Part shown: positions 1 through 8,184 of the stretch, piece after piece
Layout: each line of letters opens with the position of its first letter
How positions within the stretch are numbered: position 1 is the first letter of the stretch
Origin: Vogesella mureinivorans
Lineage (GTDB): Bacteria; Pseudomonadota; Gammaproteobacteria; Burkholderiales; Chromobacteriaceae
Reading direction: 5' to 3'
DNA: 64,000 nucleotides
NCBI RefSeq assembly: GCF_007644035.1
Contig: NZ_VMTV02000464.1
Coordinates: forward strand, 1-64,000
Made by a program: the position numbers and the translations under genes
Notes under the pieces: generated by a model
What the model saw: only the letters and a program-made list of their open reading frames with translations
What the model was told of the DNA's origin: nothing
Databases searched by the model: none

Positions 1-100
1 GTTGCTGCTGCAGGTTATCGCCCAGTTGCAGGGTAAGCTGGCGCGTGTGCTGGGTGAAGGCGCTGGCAAAGCTGGCCAGGAGGGTGGCGATATCGGCCAT
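1..100 (-). CDS. N-terminus of a possible VgrG-type protein (partial)
   Basis: Only the first 33 codons are inside the window; the gene runs off the left edge. The ATG is at 98-100 on the minus strand. The visible N-terminus reads MADIATLLASFASAFTQHTR and continues with a hydrophobic-polar beta-like stretch (LTLQLGD). The pattern F-x-Q-x-x-R-x-L-T-L is reminiscent of the start of VgrG spike proteins of type VI secretion, but 33 residues cannot settle it. No clear ribosome binding site is visible. Confidence 0.4.
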   Translation of the reverse strand, partial: MADIATLLASFASAFTQHTRQLTLQLGDNLQQQ

Positions 101-290
101 GGCGGCAGTCCGGCAGGTAAAAGCGGGACTATGCCATTATTCTGGGCTGGCCTAAAGCACTTTGGTGGCAAAATTAGCTATTTGCCATAATGTTTTATAA
201 ATTGGGTGGCAGCCAGCTGGGGCTGTGTTTTTGAATGGCGTGCTGTTGCGCTACAGTGCGATTGTCACGCAGCTGGGTTGGATGCTAGAT

Positions 291-328
291 AAAAACCCCC
301 TGTTTGCCAGTGCAAACAGAGGGTTTTT
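291..328 (-). terminator. Bidirectional intrinsic terminator after yceI
   Basis: A-tract, CCCC, a stem CTGTTTGC / GCAAACAG around CAGT, then GGG and a T-tract. It follows the stop of the minus-strand YceI gene. The rest of 101-371 shows no gene; 101-200 should hold the promoter of the leftmost gene. Confidence 0.85.
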
Positions 329-371
329 ACTACCAGGCACCGTCAAAACAGACGGGGCGCGCTGCGGGTGC

Positions 372-941
372 TTACTCGGCCTTGGCGGCTTCCAGCACGA
401 TGTTCAGTTTTACGTCGTCGCTGATGGCTGGCAGGAAGGTTTTCATGCCGAATTCGCTACGCTTGATGGTGGCGACAGCGTTGGCGCCCCAGTTTTCTAC
501 ACCGGTCATCGGGTGCTTGGCCTTGGTCACGTTTACCAGCTTCAGGGTTACCGGCTTGGTCACGCCCAGCAGGGTCAGGTTGCCTTTTACCGCAGCTGGC
601 TTGCCGTTTTTGAATTCAACCGCAGTGGACTTGTAGGTCAGGGTAGGGAATTTTTCCACGTTGAAGAAATCGGCGCTCTTCAGGTGCTTGTCGCGGTCGC
701 CCAGGAAGGTTTGCAGCGAGGCGGCATCGATGGTGACATCTACGGCGCCGGTTTTGGCGGCTTCATCCACGGTCAGCTTGCCGCTGATCTTGCTGAAGGT
801 ACCAGCCTGTACCGACAGGCCCAGGTGGTTTACTTCGTAGCTGGCGTAGGTGTGGGTAGGGTCGATGTTGTAGGACACGGGGGCGGCAAAGGCGGCGCCA
901 GCAGTGGCAAACAGGGCAGCAAACAGGGCGGTACGGATCAT
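372..941 (-). CDS. YceI family periplasmic protein (first copy)
   Basis: A 189-residue protein with a signal peptide (MIRTALFAALFATAGAAFA, cleavage before APVSY) and the whole remainder as one YceI domain. The family marker is DPTHTYASYEVNHLG near the mature N-terminus. YceI proteins are lipocalin-like beta barrels that bind a polyisoprenoid in the periplasm; some respond to acid or base stress. It is the last gene of a cluster with a second YceI, cytochrome b561 and MarR. A YceI beside cytochrome b561 is a recurrent arrangement and suggests a quinone-related periplasmic role (inference). SD GGAGA lies just before the ATG. Confidence 0.93.
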   Translation of the reverse strand: MIRTALFAALFATAGAAFAAPVSYNIDPTHTYASYEVNHLGLSVQAGTFSKISGKLTVDEAAKTGAVDVTIDAASLQTFLGDRDKHLKSADFFNVEKFPTLTYKSTAVEFKNGKPAAVKGNLTLLGVTKPVTLKLVNVTKAKHPMTGVENWGANAVATIKRSEFGMKTFLPAISDDVKLNIVLEAAKAE

Positions 942-1003
942 GTTCTCTCTCCGGAGTAGGGTGGGTCTGACGGTGTGAATACGGTTGGTACTAAGCCGAC
1001 GGG

Positions 1004-1549
1004 TCAGGAGTTAACCAGCACCAGGCGGAATTTCAGGTCGACGTTGTCGGCTACGGTGCCGGTATCGCTCCAGCTGCCTTCGCCAATCTTGAACGCCAGG
1101 CGCGATACGGGCAGGATGCCGTCCACGGTGAGGGTTTTACCCTGTGCGGTGGCGGTAAACGGGGCGCTCACGTCACGGCTGATGCCTTTGAGTGTGAGCT
1201 TGCCGGCAACCTGGTAGCGGTTATTGCCCAGGGCCTTGATGCTGCTGGACACAAAGCGCGCCTGCGGGAACTGGGCGGCATTGAACCATTCTTTTTTGCG
1301 TGCTTCGGCACTGGCTTCGCCGGTAGGCAGCGCAATGCTGCCAGTGTCGATGGTGATGTCGGCTTTGCCGGTTTCTGGCTGCGCCGGGTTGAAGTCAACG
1401 TTGGCCGCAAACTTCTTGAAGCTGCCGGACATCGGCACGCCCATCTGTTTCAGGGTAAAGGCCAGCTGGCTTTTGGTCAGGTCTACCGGCTGGGCGAAGG
1501 CGGGGGCGGCCAGCAGGGCGGCCAGCGGCAGAAGCAGTGCTTTTTTCAT
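1004..1549 (-). CDS. YceI family periplasmic protein (second copy)
   Basis: A 181-residue protein. I chose the ATG at 1547-1549 because it begins a clean signal peptide (MKKALLLPLAALLAAPAFA) preceded by an AGGAACCC-like ribosome site; upstream in-frame codons have no such support. The mature part is a YceI-like barrel (LTKSQLAFTLKQMGVPMSG; GISRDVSAPFTA). It differs enough from the copy at 372-941 to be an old paralogue rather than a recent duplication. It lies 29 bp after cytochrome b561 and 62 bp before the other YceI, all on the minus strand, so one transcript is likely. Confidence 0.9.
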   Translation of the reverse strand: MKKALLLPLAALLAAPAFAQPVDLTKSQLAFTLKQMGVPMSGSFKKFAANVDFNPAQPETGKADITIDTGSIALPTGEASAEARKKEWFNAAQFPQARFVSSSIKALGNNRYQVAGKLTLKGISRDVSAPFTATAQGKTLTVDGILPVSRLAFKIGEGSWSDTGTVADNVDLKFRLVLVNS

Positions 1550-1578
1550 GGGTGGGTTCCTGTGTGTGCCAGGCGGGT

Positions 1579-2115
1579 TCAGCCGCGCAGGCTCATGCGG
1601 CTCAGCAGGCCGTCCTTGTCGATGAAATGGTGTTTCAGTGCTGCGGCTACGTGGCCCAGTACGGCGAGCAGCAGGGCTGTATTCAGCAGGCCGTGCAGCT
1701 GGCCCAGCTGTGGCGCCAGCTCGGGGTTGGCCGCAATCAGGTCTGGCAGCTGCCACAGGCCGAACATCACCACAGGGATGCCGTAGGCCGAGCTCATCAG
1801 CCAGCCGGACAGCGGAATCGCCACCATCAGTACGTACAGCAGCAGGTGGCCGGCGTGGGCAACCAGGCGCGCGGCGGGCGACATGGTGCCCGGCAGTGCC
1901 GGGGCGCCTTTGGCCAGCCGTACCAGAATGCGTACCAGCACCAGTGCCAGCACGGTCATGCCGGCCCATTTGTGGTAGCTCATCAGCTGGAATTTGGCTG
2001 GCGACAGCGGCAGGCTGTGCACGTATTTGCCAAAGGCAAAGGTGGCGATCATCAGCACGGCCATCAGGCCATGCAGCACGACCTGCAGCGGGTGGTAACG
2101 GTTGGCTTGCTTCAT
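1579..2115 (-). CDS. Cytochrome b561 family membrane protein
   Basis: A 178-residue integral membrane protein with four predicted transmembrane helices. Histidines fit di-haem b coordination: H in YHPLQVVLHG (helix 1), H in SYHKWAGM (helix 2), AHAGHLLLY (helix 3) and LGQLHGLLN / LGHVAAALKHH (helix 4). Family members move electrons from quinol; the substrate here is unknown. The ATG overlaps the MarR stop (ATGA), which fixes the start and shows translational coupling. The following YceI genes suggest a joint membrane-periplasm redox function. Confidence 0.9.
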   Translation of the reverse strand: MKQANRYHPLQVVLHGLMAVLMIATFAFGKYVHSLPLSPAKFQLMSYHKWAGMTVLALVLVRILVRLAKGAPALPGTMSPAARLVAHAGHLLLYVLMVAIPLSGWLMSSAYGIPVVMFGLWQLPDLIAANPELAPQLGQLHGLLNTALLLAVLGHVAAALKHHFIDKDGLLSRMSLRG

Positions 2116-2570
2116 TCTGCTGGCTCCAGTTTCTGGCCTATGGCGGCGCGCAATGCGGCCAACATGGCGATGTGTTGGTTCAGGCTGGCGTCGTCCAGGT
2201 GGGCAAACGCCTCGCCACAATGGCTTACTACATCCGGAAAAGCGCTATCGAATACCGCTTCGCCTGCCGGAGTCAGGGCCACAAACAGGCTGCGGCGGTC
2301 GTGTTCCGGCACGGTGCGGGTAATCAGGCCCTTGTCCAGTAGCCGGTCCAGCACGCCGGTGAGCGTGCCTTTGGTAATCAGCGTGCGCTCAGATAGCTCG
2401 CGGCAGCTCATGCCGGGGGTGTTGCCCAGCGTGGCAATGACATCAAACTGCGGGTGCGTCAGGCCATGCTGGCGAATACGCTGGCTGCTAAGCTGCTCGA
2501 ACGCCTGATAAGTACGCACCAGTTCTCTTACCAGTGGTATGGAACGGTGTTTGCCGGGCTGGTCTGGCAT
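2112..2570 (-). CDS. MarR family transcriptional regulator
   Basis: A 152-residue winged-helix regulator from the ATG at 2568-2570, chosen over an earlier ATG at 2630 because CGGAGA precedes it and the upstream residues are unlike the family. The MarR DNA-binding region covers roughly residues 40-110 (QFDVIATLGNTPGMSCRELS, then TKGTLTGVLDRLLDKGLITR, and the wing with DRRSLFVALT). It is first in the minus-strand cluster with cytochrome b561 and the YceI genes and probably controls them and itself through palindromes directly upstream. The ligand is unknown. Confidence 0.92.
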   Translation of the reverse strand: MPDQPGKHRSIPLVRELVRTYQAFEQLSSQRIRQHGLTHPQFDVIATLGNTPGMSCRELSERTLITKGTLTGVLDRLLDKGLITRTVPEHDRRSLFVALTPAGEAVFDSAFPDVVSHCGEAFAHLDDASLNQHIAMLAALRAAIGQKLEPAE

Positions 2571-2610
2571 GCCTGTGTCTCCGAGTAAGTTGTGATTAGG
2601 ATAGTTCCAG

Positions 2611-2663
2611 TTAGTACTAAAAAAAATCAATCTTTTCTGTAAAACAATTTCAGTAAAACTGAA
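2611..2663 (-). promoter_or_regulatory. Likely MarR operator/promoter region
   Basis: Two inverted repeats lie upstream of the MarR gene: the perfect 10-bp palindrome TTAGTACTAA (2611-2620) and TTCAGT-AAA-ACTGAA (2649-2663), in locally AT-rich DNA. Their position upstream of a MarR gene suits autoregulation. A related GGTACTAA occurs near 987, upstream of the distal YceI. The operator assignment is inference. Confidence 0.5.
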
Positions 2664-2701
2664 TGAACACCGCTGCGGTCTGCGTCAGCAAAAGTAGCAG
2701 T

Positions 2702-2723
2702 AAAAAAGCCACCTTGCGGTGGC
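2702..2723 (-). terminator. Intrinsic terminator after argR
   Basis: Stem GCCACC-TTGC-GGTGGC followed on the minus strand by a T-run (AAAAAA on the plus strand). It lies 23 bp after the argR stop. Confidence 0.85.
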
Positions 2724-2745
2724 TTCATGCGGTTAGCAAGGTGGC

Positions 2746-3723
2746 TTAGGCGGCCGTGCCACGCTGGGCGCGCTCTTCACGCGGCGTAATGCCGAAGTGG
2801 CTGCGGTAGGTGCTGGAAAAATGCGGGCCGCTGGAAAAACCGCAGGCTAGGCCGATCTGCACAATGGATTTGCTGGTTTGCTGCAGCAGCTGTCTGGCGC
2901 GGCTCAGGCGCAGCTCCAGATAGTATTTGGACGGCACGGTGCCCAGGTGCTGTTTGAACAGGCGCTCCAGCTGACGGCGCGATACGCCCACGTAATAGGC
3001 GATATCGTCGGTGGTCAGCGGCTCTTCGATATTGGCTTCCATCAGGCTTACCGCCTCGGTGAGCTTGGGCTGGCTACCGCCGATGCGCGTGGCCAGCGGT
3101 ATGCGCTGGCGCTCGCTGCCGGGGCGCAGGCGCTCCATGCTGAACACCTCGGACAGCGTGGCCACAAACTCCTGGCCCAGGTTGGCCGCTACCAGCGCCA
3201 TCATGAAATCGAAGGTGGCGGCGCCGCCCGCGCTGGTCAGGCGGTTGCCATCCAGTTCAAAAAGATTGGATGACACGATCACGTCCGGGAACTCGTCGGT
3301 CAGGCGGCTGATTTCCTGCCAGTGGATGGTGGCGCGGTGGCCCGCCAGCAGGCCGGCGCGGGCCAGCCAGTAGCTGCCGCAGCCTATGCCGGCCAGCTGG
3401 GTGTGGTCGGACAGCTGGCTGCCGATGGCTTTGCCCAGCTCGTCGGCCGAGACATCGATGCCGATTTCGTCGGCCAGTACCACCAGCACGTCCAGCTTGG
3501 GGGCGTGCGCCAGCGGCAGGTCTACCGGCATGCGCATGCCGTTGCTCAGGGTCACCATTTCGCCGCTGAGCGAGAGCGGCAGAAACTCGTAGGCGCGGCG
3601 TTCGGCCAGCTGGTTGGCACGGGTGAGCACTTCGGTGGCAATGGCCAGGTCTGCCATCGAGGCGTGGGGCAGTAGCAGAAAACCGAAGCGAACGGGTTTG
3701 TGATGTGGGGCGATGTTGACCAT
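2746..3723 (-). CDS. argR: GlxA/ArgR-type AraC family regulator of arginine uptake
   Basis: A 325-residue protein with an N-terminal DJ-1/PfpI-like sensing domain (about residues 10-190, with IGCGSYWLARAG) and a C-terminal AraC double HTH (about 215-320: DDIAYYVGVSRRQLERLFKQ; IVQIGLACGFSSGPHFSSTY). It lies after aotP in an aot-type operon. That matches the aotJQMOP-argR organisation of Pseudomonas aeruginosa, where ArgR responds to arginine and controls the transporter, catabolic genes and the NAD-glutamate dehydrogenase. The ATG at 3721-3723 opens the conserved domain; the reading frame extends further upstream without support. A strong terminator separates it from aotP, so it may also have its own promoter. 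Confidence 0.85.
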   Translation of the reverse strand: MVNIAPHHKPVRFGFLLLPHASMADLAIATEVLTRANQLAERRAYEFLPLSLSGEMVTLSNGMRMPVDLPLAHAPKLDVLVVLADEIGIDVSADELGKAIGSQLSDHTQLAGIGCGSYWLARAGLLAGHRATIHWQEISRLTDEFPDVIVSSNLFELDGNRLTSAGGAATFDFMMALVAANLGQEFVATLSEVFSMERLRPGSERQRIPLATRIGGSQPKLTEAVSLMEANIEEPLTTDDIAYYVGVSRRQLERLFKQHLGTVPSKYYLELRLSRARQLLQQTSKSIVQIGLACGFSSGPHFSSTYRSHFGITPREERAQRGTAA

Positions 3724-3850
3724 ATCCGGTAGCCGGGTGCTCCAGGTGCTGTAGCAGCGGGGTGAATCAAGCGCGCATTGTGTCGTGCTTGCGGGTGGCA
3801 GGCAATATGCCGCCGTATAAAAAACGTACGGCTTTTTGGGTGGCCGTGTA

Positions 3851-3890
3851 AAAACAGGCGCCATGCAGGTTTTGTAGCCTGCATGGCGCC
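3851..3890 (-). terminator. Strong intrinsic terminator between aotP and argR
   Basis: A 13-bp perfect stem (GGCGCCATGCAGG / CCTGCATGGCGCC) with an 8-nt loop, followed on the minus strand by TGTTTTTAC. It should uncouple most transporter transcription from argR. Confidence 0.88.
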
Positions 3891-3909
3891 GGTAGGGCAA
3901 GCCGGGGGA

Positions 3910-4692
3910 TTACTTCAGGCTGCCGGACAGGAACTGCGCCAGGCGTTCGCTCTTGGGCTGGGCCAGCACGTCGCGCGGGTTGCCTTGCTCTTCGATACGG
4001 CCCTGGTGCAGGAAGATCACGTGGTTGGACACCTCGCGGGCAAAGCCCATTTCGTGTGTCACCACCACCATGGTGCGGCCTTCTTTGGCCAGGTCCTGCA
4101 TCACGCGCAGTACTTCGCCTACCAGCTCCGGGTCCAGGGCCGAGGTGGGCTCGTCGAACAGCATCACCTCGGGCTCCATCGCCAGCGCACGGGCAATGGC
4201 CACGCGCTGCTGCTGGCCGCCGGACATGTGCGACGGGTATTTGTCTTCCACGCCTTTGAGGCCAACCTTGTCCAGGTATTTGCGCGCACGGGCGATGGCT
4301 TCGTCCTTGGGCACGCCCAGCACGTGTACCGGGGCTTCGATGATGTTTTCCAGCACCGTCATGTGGGCCCACAGGTTGAAGTGCTGGAACACCATGGCCA
4401 GCTTGGTGCGGATGCGCGCCAGCTGTGTCTGGTCGGCGGCTTTCAGCGCGCCGTTACGCTTGTCGGTGGTCAGCGCCAGCTGCTCGCCGGTGACGGCAAT
4501 GCTGCCGCTATGGGGCTGCTCCAGCATGTTGATACAGCGCAGGAAGGTACTTTTGCCCGAGCCGGACGAGCCGATGATGCTGATTACATCGCCCGCGTGG
4601 GCGGTAAGCGATACGCCTTTCAGCACTTCGTGGCTGCCGTAGCTTTTGTGCAGGTCTTGCACTTGCAGTTTGATATTGGGTGTCTGGTTCAT
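3910..4692 (-). CDS. aotP: ABC transporter ATPase for arginine/ornithine
   Basis: A 260-residue polar-amino-acid type ABC ATPase. Walker A is GSSGSGKST, the signature is [15 protein letters not shown], Walker B is [13 protein letters not shown], and the H-loop is [10 protein letters not shown]. The start ATG overlaps the AotO stop (ATGA at 4689-4692), so translation is coupled. It should drive the permease pair AotQ/AotM at the inner face of the membrane. The HisP/GlnQ-like sequence and the operon both point to basic amino acids. Confidence 0.93.
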   Translation of the reverse strand: MNQTPNIKLQVQDLHKSYGSHEVLKGVSLTAHAGDVISIIGSSGSGKSTFLRCINMLEQPHSGSIAVTGEQLALTTDKRNGALKAADQTQLARIRTKLAMVFQHFNLWAHMTVLENIIEAPVHVLGVPKDEAIARARKYLDKVGLKGVEDKYPSHMSGGQQQRVAIARALAMEPEVMLFDEPTSALDPELVGEVLRVMQDLAKEGRTMVVVTHEMGFAREVSNHVIFLHQGRIEEQGNPRDVLAQPKSERLAQFLSGSLK

Positions 4693-5816
4693 GCTGAGAG
4701 CAACTTTCCGGTTTTGAAGGCGTCGGCACTGGCTACTTTGGCCAGCCACTGGCCTGCAGTAGCGTAATGACGGCTGTCGGTGGCGTACAGCATGCCGGCG
4801 CGGTGGGCGCGCAGCGCGGTAACGCGGTCGTTTATCGGGTCGATCACATCGGCCAGGTGCTGGCCGCTTTCTACCTGGGTGCCGGGCTGCACGTAGTAGT
4901 GCACCACGCCGGCGTGCGGGGCGAACAGGCTTTCCGAGCCGGCCAGCGGGGTGGCCGGGTAGACCAGCGCGGGCAGCGGCGGGGCGTCACCGCGGATAAT
5001 GCCGCGGTGGGTCAGGAAGGCCAGCAGCCTGTCGGCGTCGCCGGCGGCCAGCTCGTGGCTGACGTCGGCCTGGCCACGCAGCTCCACGGTAACCGACAGG
5101 CAGGCCATGTCGATGGCGGCATCCAGGCCGGCGTCGCGCGCCAGGTCACGCAGCTGCCACCATAGCTGGCTGCAGGCTTCGTCAAACGGGTTGTCGCCCG
5201 AGTCTTCGGCCAGCAGGGTGGCGGCGGCGCCCAGGTAGCGCGCCAGCGGCTCGCACTGCGGCCACAAGGGCGTGCCGGTGTACAGGTGCAAGGCGGCGTC
5301 CAGGTCGCAGTGCAGGTCCAGCACCACGTCGGCATCGCAGGCTAGCAGCATCAGGGTTTTACGCTGCGAGGCCAGCTCGCTGGCCGGCTCGATGGCGGCC
5401 ACCATCTGGCGCAGGTGCTGGCGCACCAGGCGGGTGTTGGCCGCCGCGTCCGTGCCCAGTTGCGCGTGCAGCAGCTCGAACAGCTGGCGGGCAAAGGCCG
5501 GGTAGTGGCGGTTGAAGTTTTGCCCGCTGCCCAGCTCGAAACGGCCCAGTGCCACGCCGTTCAGGTTCTGGTCCAGCCCGATGGGGTTGGCTACCGGTAC
5601 CAGAATGATCTCGCCGGCAATGTGGCCTGCGGCCTCCAGTGCGGCCAACCTTTGCTTCAGGTGCCAGGCGGTCAGCATGCCGGGCAGCTCGTCGGCGTGC
5701 AGGCTGGCCTGGATATACACCTTTTCACCCTGGCCGGGCTGGCCATAGTGAAAGCTGCTGATGCTGCGCCCGGTGGTCAGGCTGGGCGAGAGCAGGGGAT
5801 GGTCTATGCGTTGCAT
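4689..5816 (-). CDS. aotO: Succinylglutamate desuccinylase/aspartoacylase family protein (AotO)
   Basis: A 375-residue zinc carboxypeptidase-like (M14/AstE-AspA) protein. Candidate zinc ligands are the H and E of [11 protein letters not shown] and the H of [11 protein letters not shown]. The C-terminal part (about 290-365, with [22 protein letters not shown]) is a small biotinyl-lipoyl-like beta domain common in this family. In P. aeruginosa, AotO sits in the arginine/ornithine transport operon and is not required for uptake; its substrate is unsettled. It overlaps aotP and follows aotM by 9 bp. Confidence 0.88.
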   Translation of the reverse strand: MQRIDHPLLSPSLTTGRSISSFHYGQPGQGEKVYIQASLHADELPGMLTAWHLKQRLAALEAAGHIAGEIILVPVANPIGLDQNLNGVALGRFELGSGQNFNRHYPAFARQLFELLHAQLGTDAAANTRLVRQHLRQMVAAIEPASELASQRKTLMLLACDADVVLDLHCDLDAALHLYTGTPLWPQCEPLARYLGAAATLLAEDSGDNPFDEACSQLWWQLRDLARDAGLDAAIDMACLSVTVELRGQADVSHELAAGDADRLLAFLTHRGIIRGDAPPLPALVYPATPLAGSESLFAPHAGVVHYYVQPGTQVESGQHLADVIDPINDRVTALRAHRAGMLYATDSRHYATAGQWLAKVASADAFKTGKLLSA

Positions 5817-5825
5817 GGTGGCTCC

Positions 5826-6557
5826 TTAGTGCTTGCGCGGGGCCAGGTAGGCCAGCCAGCGGCGCTCGGCCAGCTTGAACAGCCACACGAAGCCAAAGGT
5901 CAGTACCAGGTAGAAGCAGGCCACGGTAATGAAGGGCTCGAACGGCATGTAGGTGTCGCTGAACACGCGGCGTGCCACGCCGGTCAAGTCGGCCAGCGTC
6001 ACCAGGCCGGCTACCGAGGTGGACTGCATCATCATCACCACTTCGTTGCTGTAGGCCGGCAGGGCGCGGCGCAGTGCCGACGGGATAACAATGCGGCGCA
6101 TCATCAGCCATTTGCTCATGCCCATGGCCTTGGCCGCTTCGATCTCGCCATAGTGGGTATTGCGGATCTGGCCGGCGATGATTTCGGTGGTGTAGGCGGC
6201 GGTGTTCAGTGTAAAGGCCAGGATGGCGCAGGCGTAGGCTTCGCGCAGGTATTCCCACGCCCAGCTGTCGCGCACCCAGTCAAACTGCGACAGGCCGTAA
6301 TAAATGATGAACAGCTGTACCAGCAGCGGCGTGCCACGGAATACATAGGTGTACAGCCACACCAGGCTGGACGCCACGCGGTTTTTCGACACGCGCATCA
6401 GCGCCAGCGGCACCGCCAGCAGCAGGCCGCAGGCCAGCGACAGGAACAGCAGCTCCAGCGTCAGCTGCAGGCCGTCGCTGGTGGACATCATGGGGGCGCC
6501 GTCGGTCCCGCCCAGAAAGGCGGGGAGCTTTTCCACGATCAGGTTGAAGTCGATCAT
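5826..6557 (-). CDS. aotM: ABC transporter permease for arginine/ornithine
   Basis: A 243-residue HisM/ArtM-like inner-membrane permease with about five transmembrane helices and an EAA loop for ATPase contact (EIEAAKAMGMSKWLMMRRIVIP). TPLLVQLFIIYYGL is a hallmark of polar amino acid permeases. The ATG overlaps the stop of the other permease (ATGA). It forms the heterodimeric channel with AotQ. Confidence 0.92.
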   Translation of the reverse strand: MIDFNLIVEKLPAFLGGTDGAPMMSTSDGLQLTLELLFLSLACGLLLAVPLALMRVSKNRVASSLVWLYTYVFRGTPLLVQLFIIYYGLSQFDWVRDSWAWEYLREAYACAILAFTLNTAAYTTEIIAGQIRNTHYGEIEAAKAMGMSKWLMMRRIVIPSALRRALPAYSNEVVMMMQSTSVAGLVTLADLTGVARRVFSDTYMPFEPFITVACFYLVLTFGFVWLFKLAERRWLAYLAPRKH

Positions 6558-7243
6558 AGCTCGGTCTCCCGTACGCCCAGCGAGTAGCGTTTTTCCAGGC
6601 GTTTGAGGGCAAAGTCGGACACGCTGGTAATGGCCAGGAAAATCAGGCCCACCACGGCGTACACGGTAAAGGGTTCCTGGGTGATGGATTTGGCGGTATC
6701 GGCGCGGTACATCACGTCGTTCAGGCCGATCACCGATACCAGGGCGGTGGATTTCACCAGTACCAGCCAGTTATTGGAAAAGCTTGGCAGGGCAAAGCGC
6801 ACCATCTGCGGAAAGGTAATGCGCAGAAACACGCGCAGCGGGCTCATGCCGTAGGCCAGGCCGGCTTCCATCTGCCCCTTGGGTACCGCCATGATGGCGC
6901 CGCGGAAGGTTTCGGTCATGTAGGCGCCAAAAATGAAGCCAATGGTCATGACGCCGGCAAAGAAAGAGTTGATCTCCGGCGCCTGCCAGCCCATGCGGGT
7001 ACAGAAATCGTTGATCAGCATCTGGCCGCCAAAGAACAGCAGCAGCATCCACACCAGGTCGGGCACGCCCCGTACCAGGGTGGAATACAGCTCGGCCAGC
7101 CAGACCAGCGGCTTGGAGGGGGCCATCTTGAACATGGCGCCAATCAGGCCCAGCACCACGGAAACAGCCAGCGATGCCACTGCAACCTGCAGTGTCAGTA
7201 TGGTGCCTTCCAGAATGCTGGGTAGGTAACCCTGTAGAAACAT
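6554..7243 (-). CDS. aotQ: ABC transporter permease for arginine/ornithine
   Basis: A 229-residue HisQ/ArtQ-like permease. I chose the ATG at 7241-7243, which follows TGGAG and starts at the first transmembrane region (MFLQGYLPSILEGTILTLQV). The EAA loop is QMEAGLAYGMSPLRVFLRITFP. VRGVPDLVWMLLLFFGGQ is the variant of the usual R-G-T-P-x-L motif. It overlaps aotM at its 3' end. Confidence 0.92.
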   Translation of the reverse strand: MFLQGYLPSILEGTILTLQVAVASLAVSVVLGLIGAMFKMAPSKPLVWLAELYSTLVRGVPDLVWMLLLFFGGQMLINDFCTRMGWQAPEINSFFAGVMTIGFIFGAYMTETFRGAIMAVPKGQMEAGLAYGMSPLRVFLRITFPQMVRFALPSFSNNWLVLVKSTALVSVIGLNDVMYRADTAKSITQEPFTVYAVVGLIFLAITSVSDFALKRLEKRYSLGVRETEL

Positions 7244-7277
7244 TGTTTTACTCCATCGTTCCTGCTTGATGCGGCAG

Positions 7278-7300
7278 GCGGCCAACCCGGGGTTGGCCGC
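7278..7300. repeat. Inverted pair of the dispersed host motif
   Basis: Two copies of the recurrent host oligomer face each other: GCGGCCAACC (7278-7287) and GGTTGGCCGC (7291-7300) with a 3-nt spacer. The perfect 10-bp stem lies between the second binding-protein gene and aotQ and could also act as a processing or attenuation hairpin in the operon mRNA. Confidence 0.85.
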
Positions 7301-7333
7301 ATGTATTGCCAGACGGCGGGTGTTATGTGCTGC

Positions 7334-8098
7334 TTATTTGCCGTAGATATCGAAGCTGAAGTACTTCTTCTGGATCTTGTCGTAAGTGCCGTCGGCGCGA
7401 ATCTGTTTCAGCGCCTGGTTGATGCGCGCCAGCAGGGCCTTGTCGCCCTTGCGTACGGCAATGCCGGAACCCACGCCGAAGTATTTCGGGTCGTTATAGT
7501 CCGGGCCCACCAGGGCAAAGCCTTTGCCATTGGCGGTTTTGACAAAATCCACGTCACCTACGGCCGCATCCACGAAAGCGGCGTCCACGCGGGCGGCTTT
7601 CAGGTCCAGGAAGGATTCCGGCGCCTTGCCATAGCTCACCAGCTTGGCACCCCGCTTCACGAAATGTTCGCGGGCGTATTTTTCCTGGATGGACGAACGC
7701 AGCACGCCGATTTTCTTGCCCTTGAACCAGGCATCATTCACCTGGCTGCCTTCGCGGGCGACCAGCCGGCTGGCCATGTTGTAGTACTTGTCGGAGAAAT
7801 CCACCGCCTTCTTGCGCTCTTCGGTGATGTTCATCGAGGCGATCACGGCGTCGAACTTCTTGGCGTTCAGCGCCGGGATAATCCCGTCGAAATCCTGTGG
7901 CAGCACTTCACACTGCGCCTTCATGGCCGCGCACAGCGCCTGGGCGATGTCGGGGTCAAAGCCGGTCATCTTGCCGTCGGCACCCTGTTTGGAAAACGGC
8001 GGGTAGCTGGCGTCGGTTGCAAAACGCAGGGTGTCTGCGTGGGCGGCAGTGGTCAGGGCGAGTGCAAGCGCACCCAGCACAAGCAAGGGTTTCTTCAT
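7334..8098 (-). CDS. aotJ: Periplasmic basic amino acid-binding protein (second copy)
   Basis: A 254-residue solute-binding protein of the HisJ/ArgT type, with signal peptide MKKPLLVLGALALALTTAAHA. The family signature is GFDPDIAQALCAAMKAQCE, and NITEERKKAVDFSDKYY is the typical ligand-loop region. It is a paralogue of the protein at 8185-8949. A hairpin with a T-run separates the two genes, so this copy probably has lower expression. Different ligand preferences, such as ornithine versus arginine, are possible but not shown. Confidence 0.88.
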   Translation of the reverse strand: MKKPLLVLGALALALTTAAHADTLRFATDASYPPFSKQGADGKMTGFDPDIAQALCAAMKAQCEVLPQDFDGIIPALNAKKFDAVIASMNITEERKKAVDFSDKYYNMASRLVAREGSQVNDAWFKGKKIGVLRSSIQEKYAREHFVKRGAKLVSYGKAPESFLDLKAARVDAAFVDAAVGDVDFVKTANGKGFALVGPDYNDPKYFGVGSGIAVRKGDKALLARINQALKQIRADGTYDKIQKKYFSFDIYGK

Positions 8099-8141
8099 GT
8101 TTCTCTCCGGCACGGTGATGTTTTTTCTGGTTTTACGTATG

Positions 8142-8170
8142 AAAAACCCTGTCTCCGGGCAGAGACAGGG
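8142..8170 (-). terminator. Terminator/attenuator between the two binding-protein genes
   Basis: Stem CCCTGTCTC / GAGACAGGG with a 6-nt loop; on the minus strand it is followed by GGGTTTTTCAT. It sits just after the first binding-protein gene and probably trims transcription so that the first product exceeds the rest of the operon. Confidence 0.8.
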
Positions 8171-8184
8171 CGGGGCTGGCAGGG

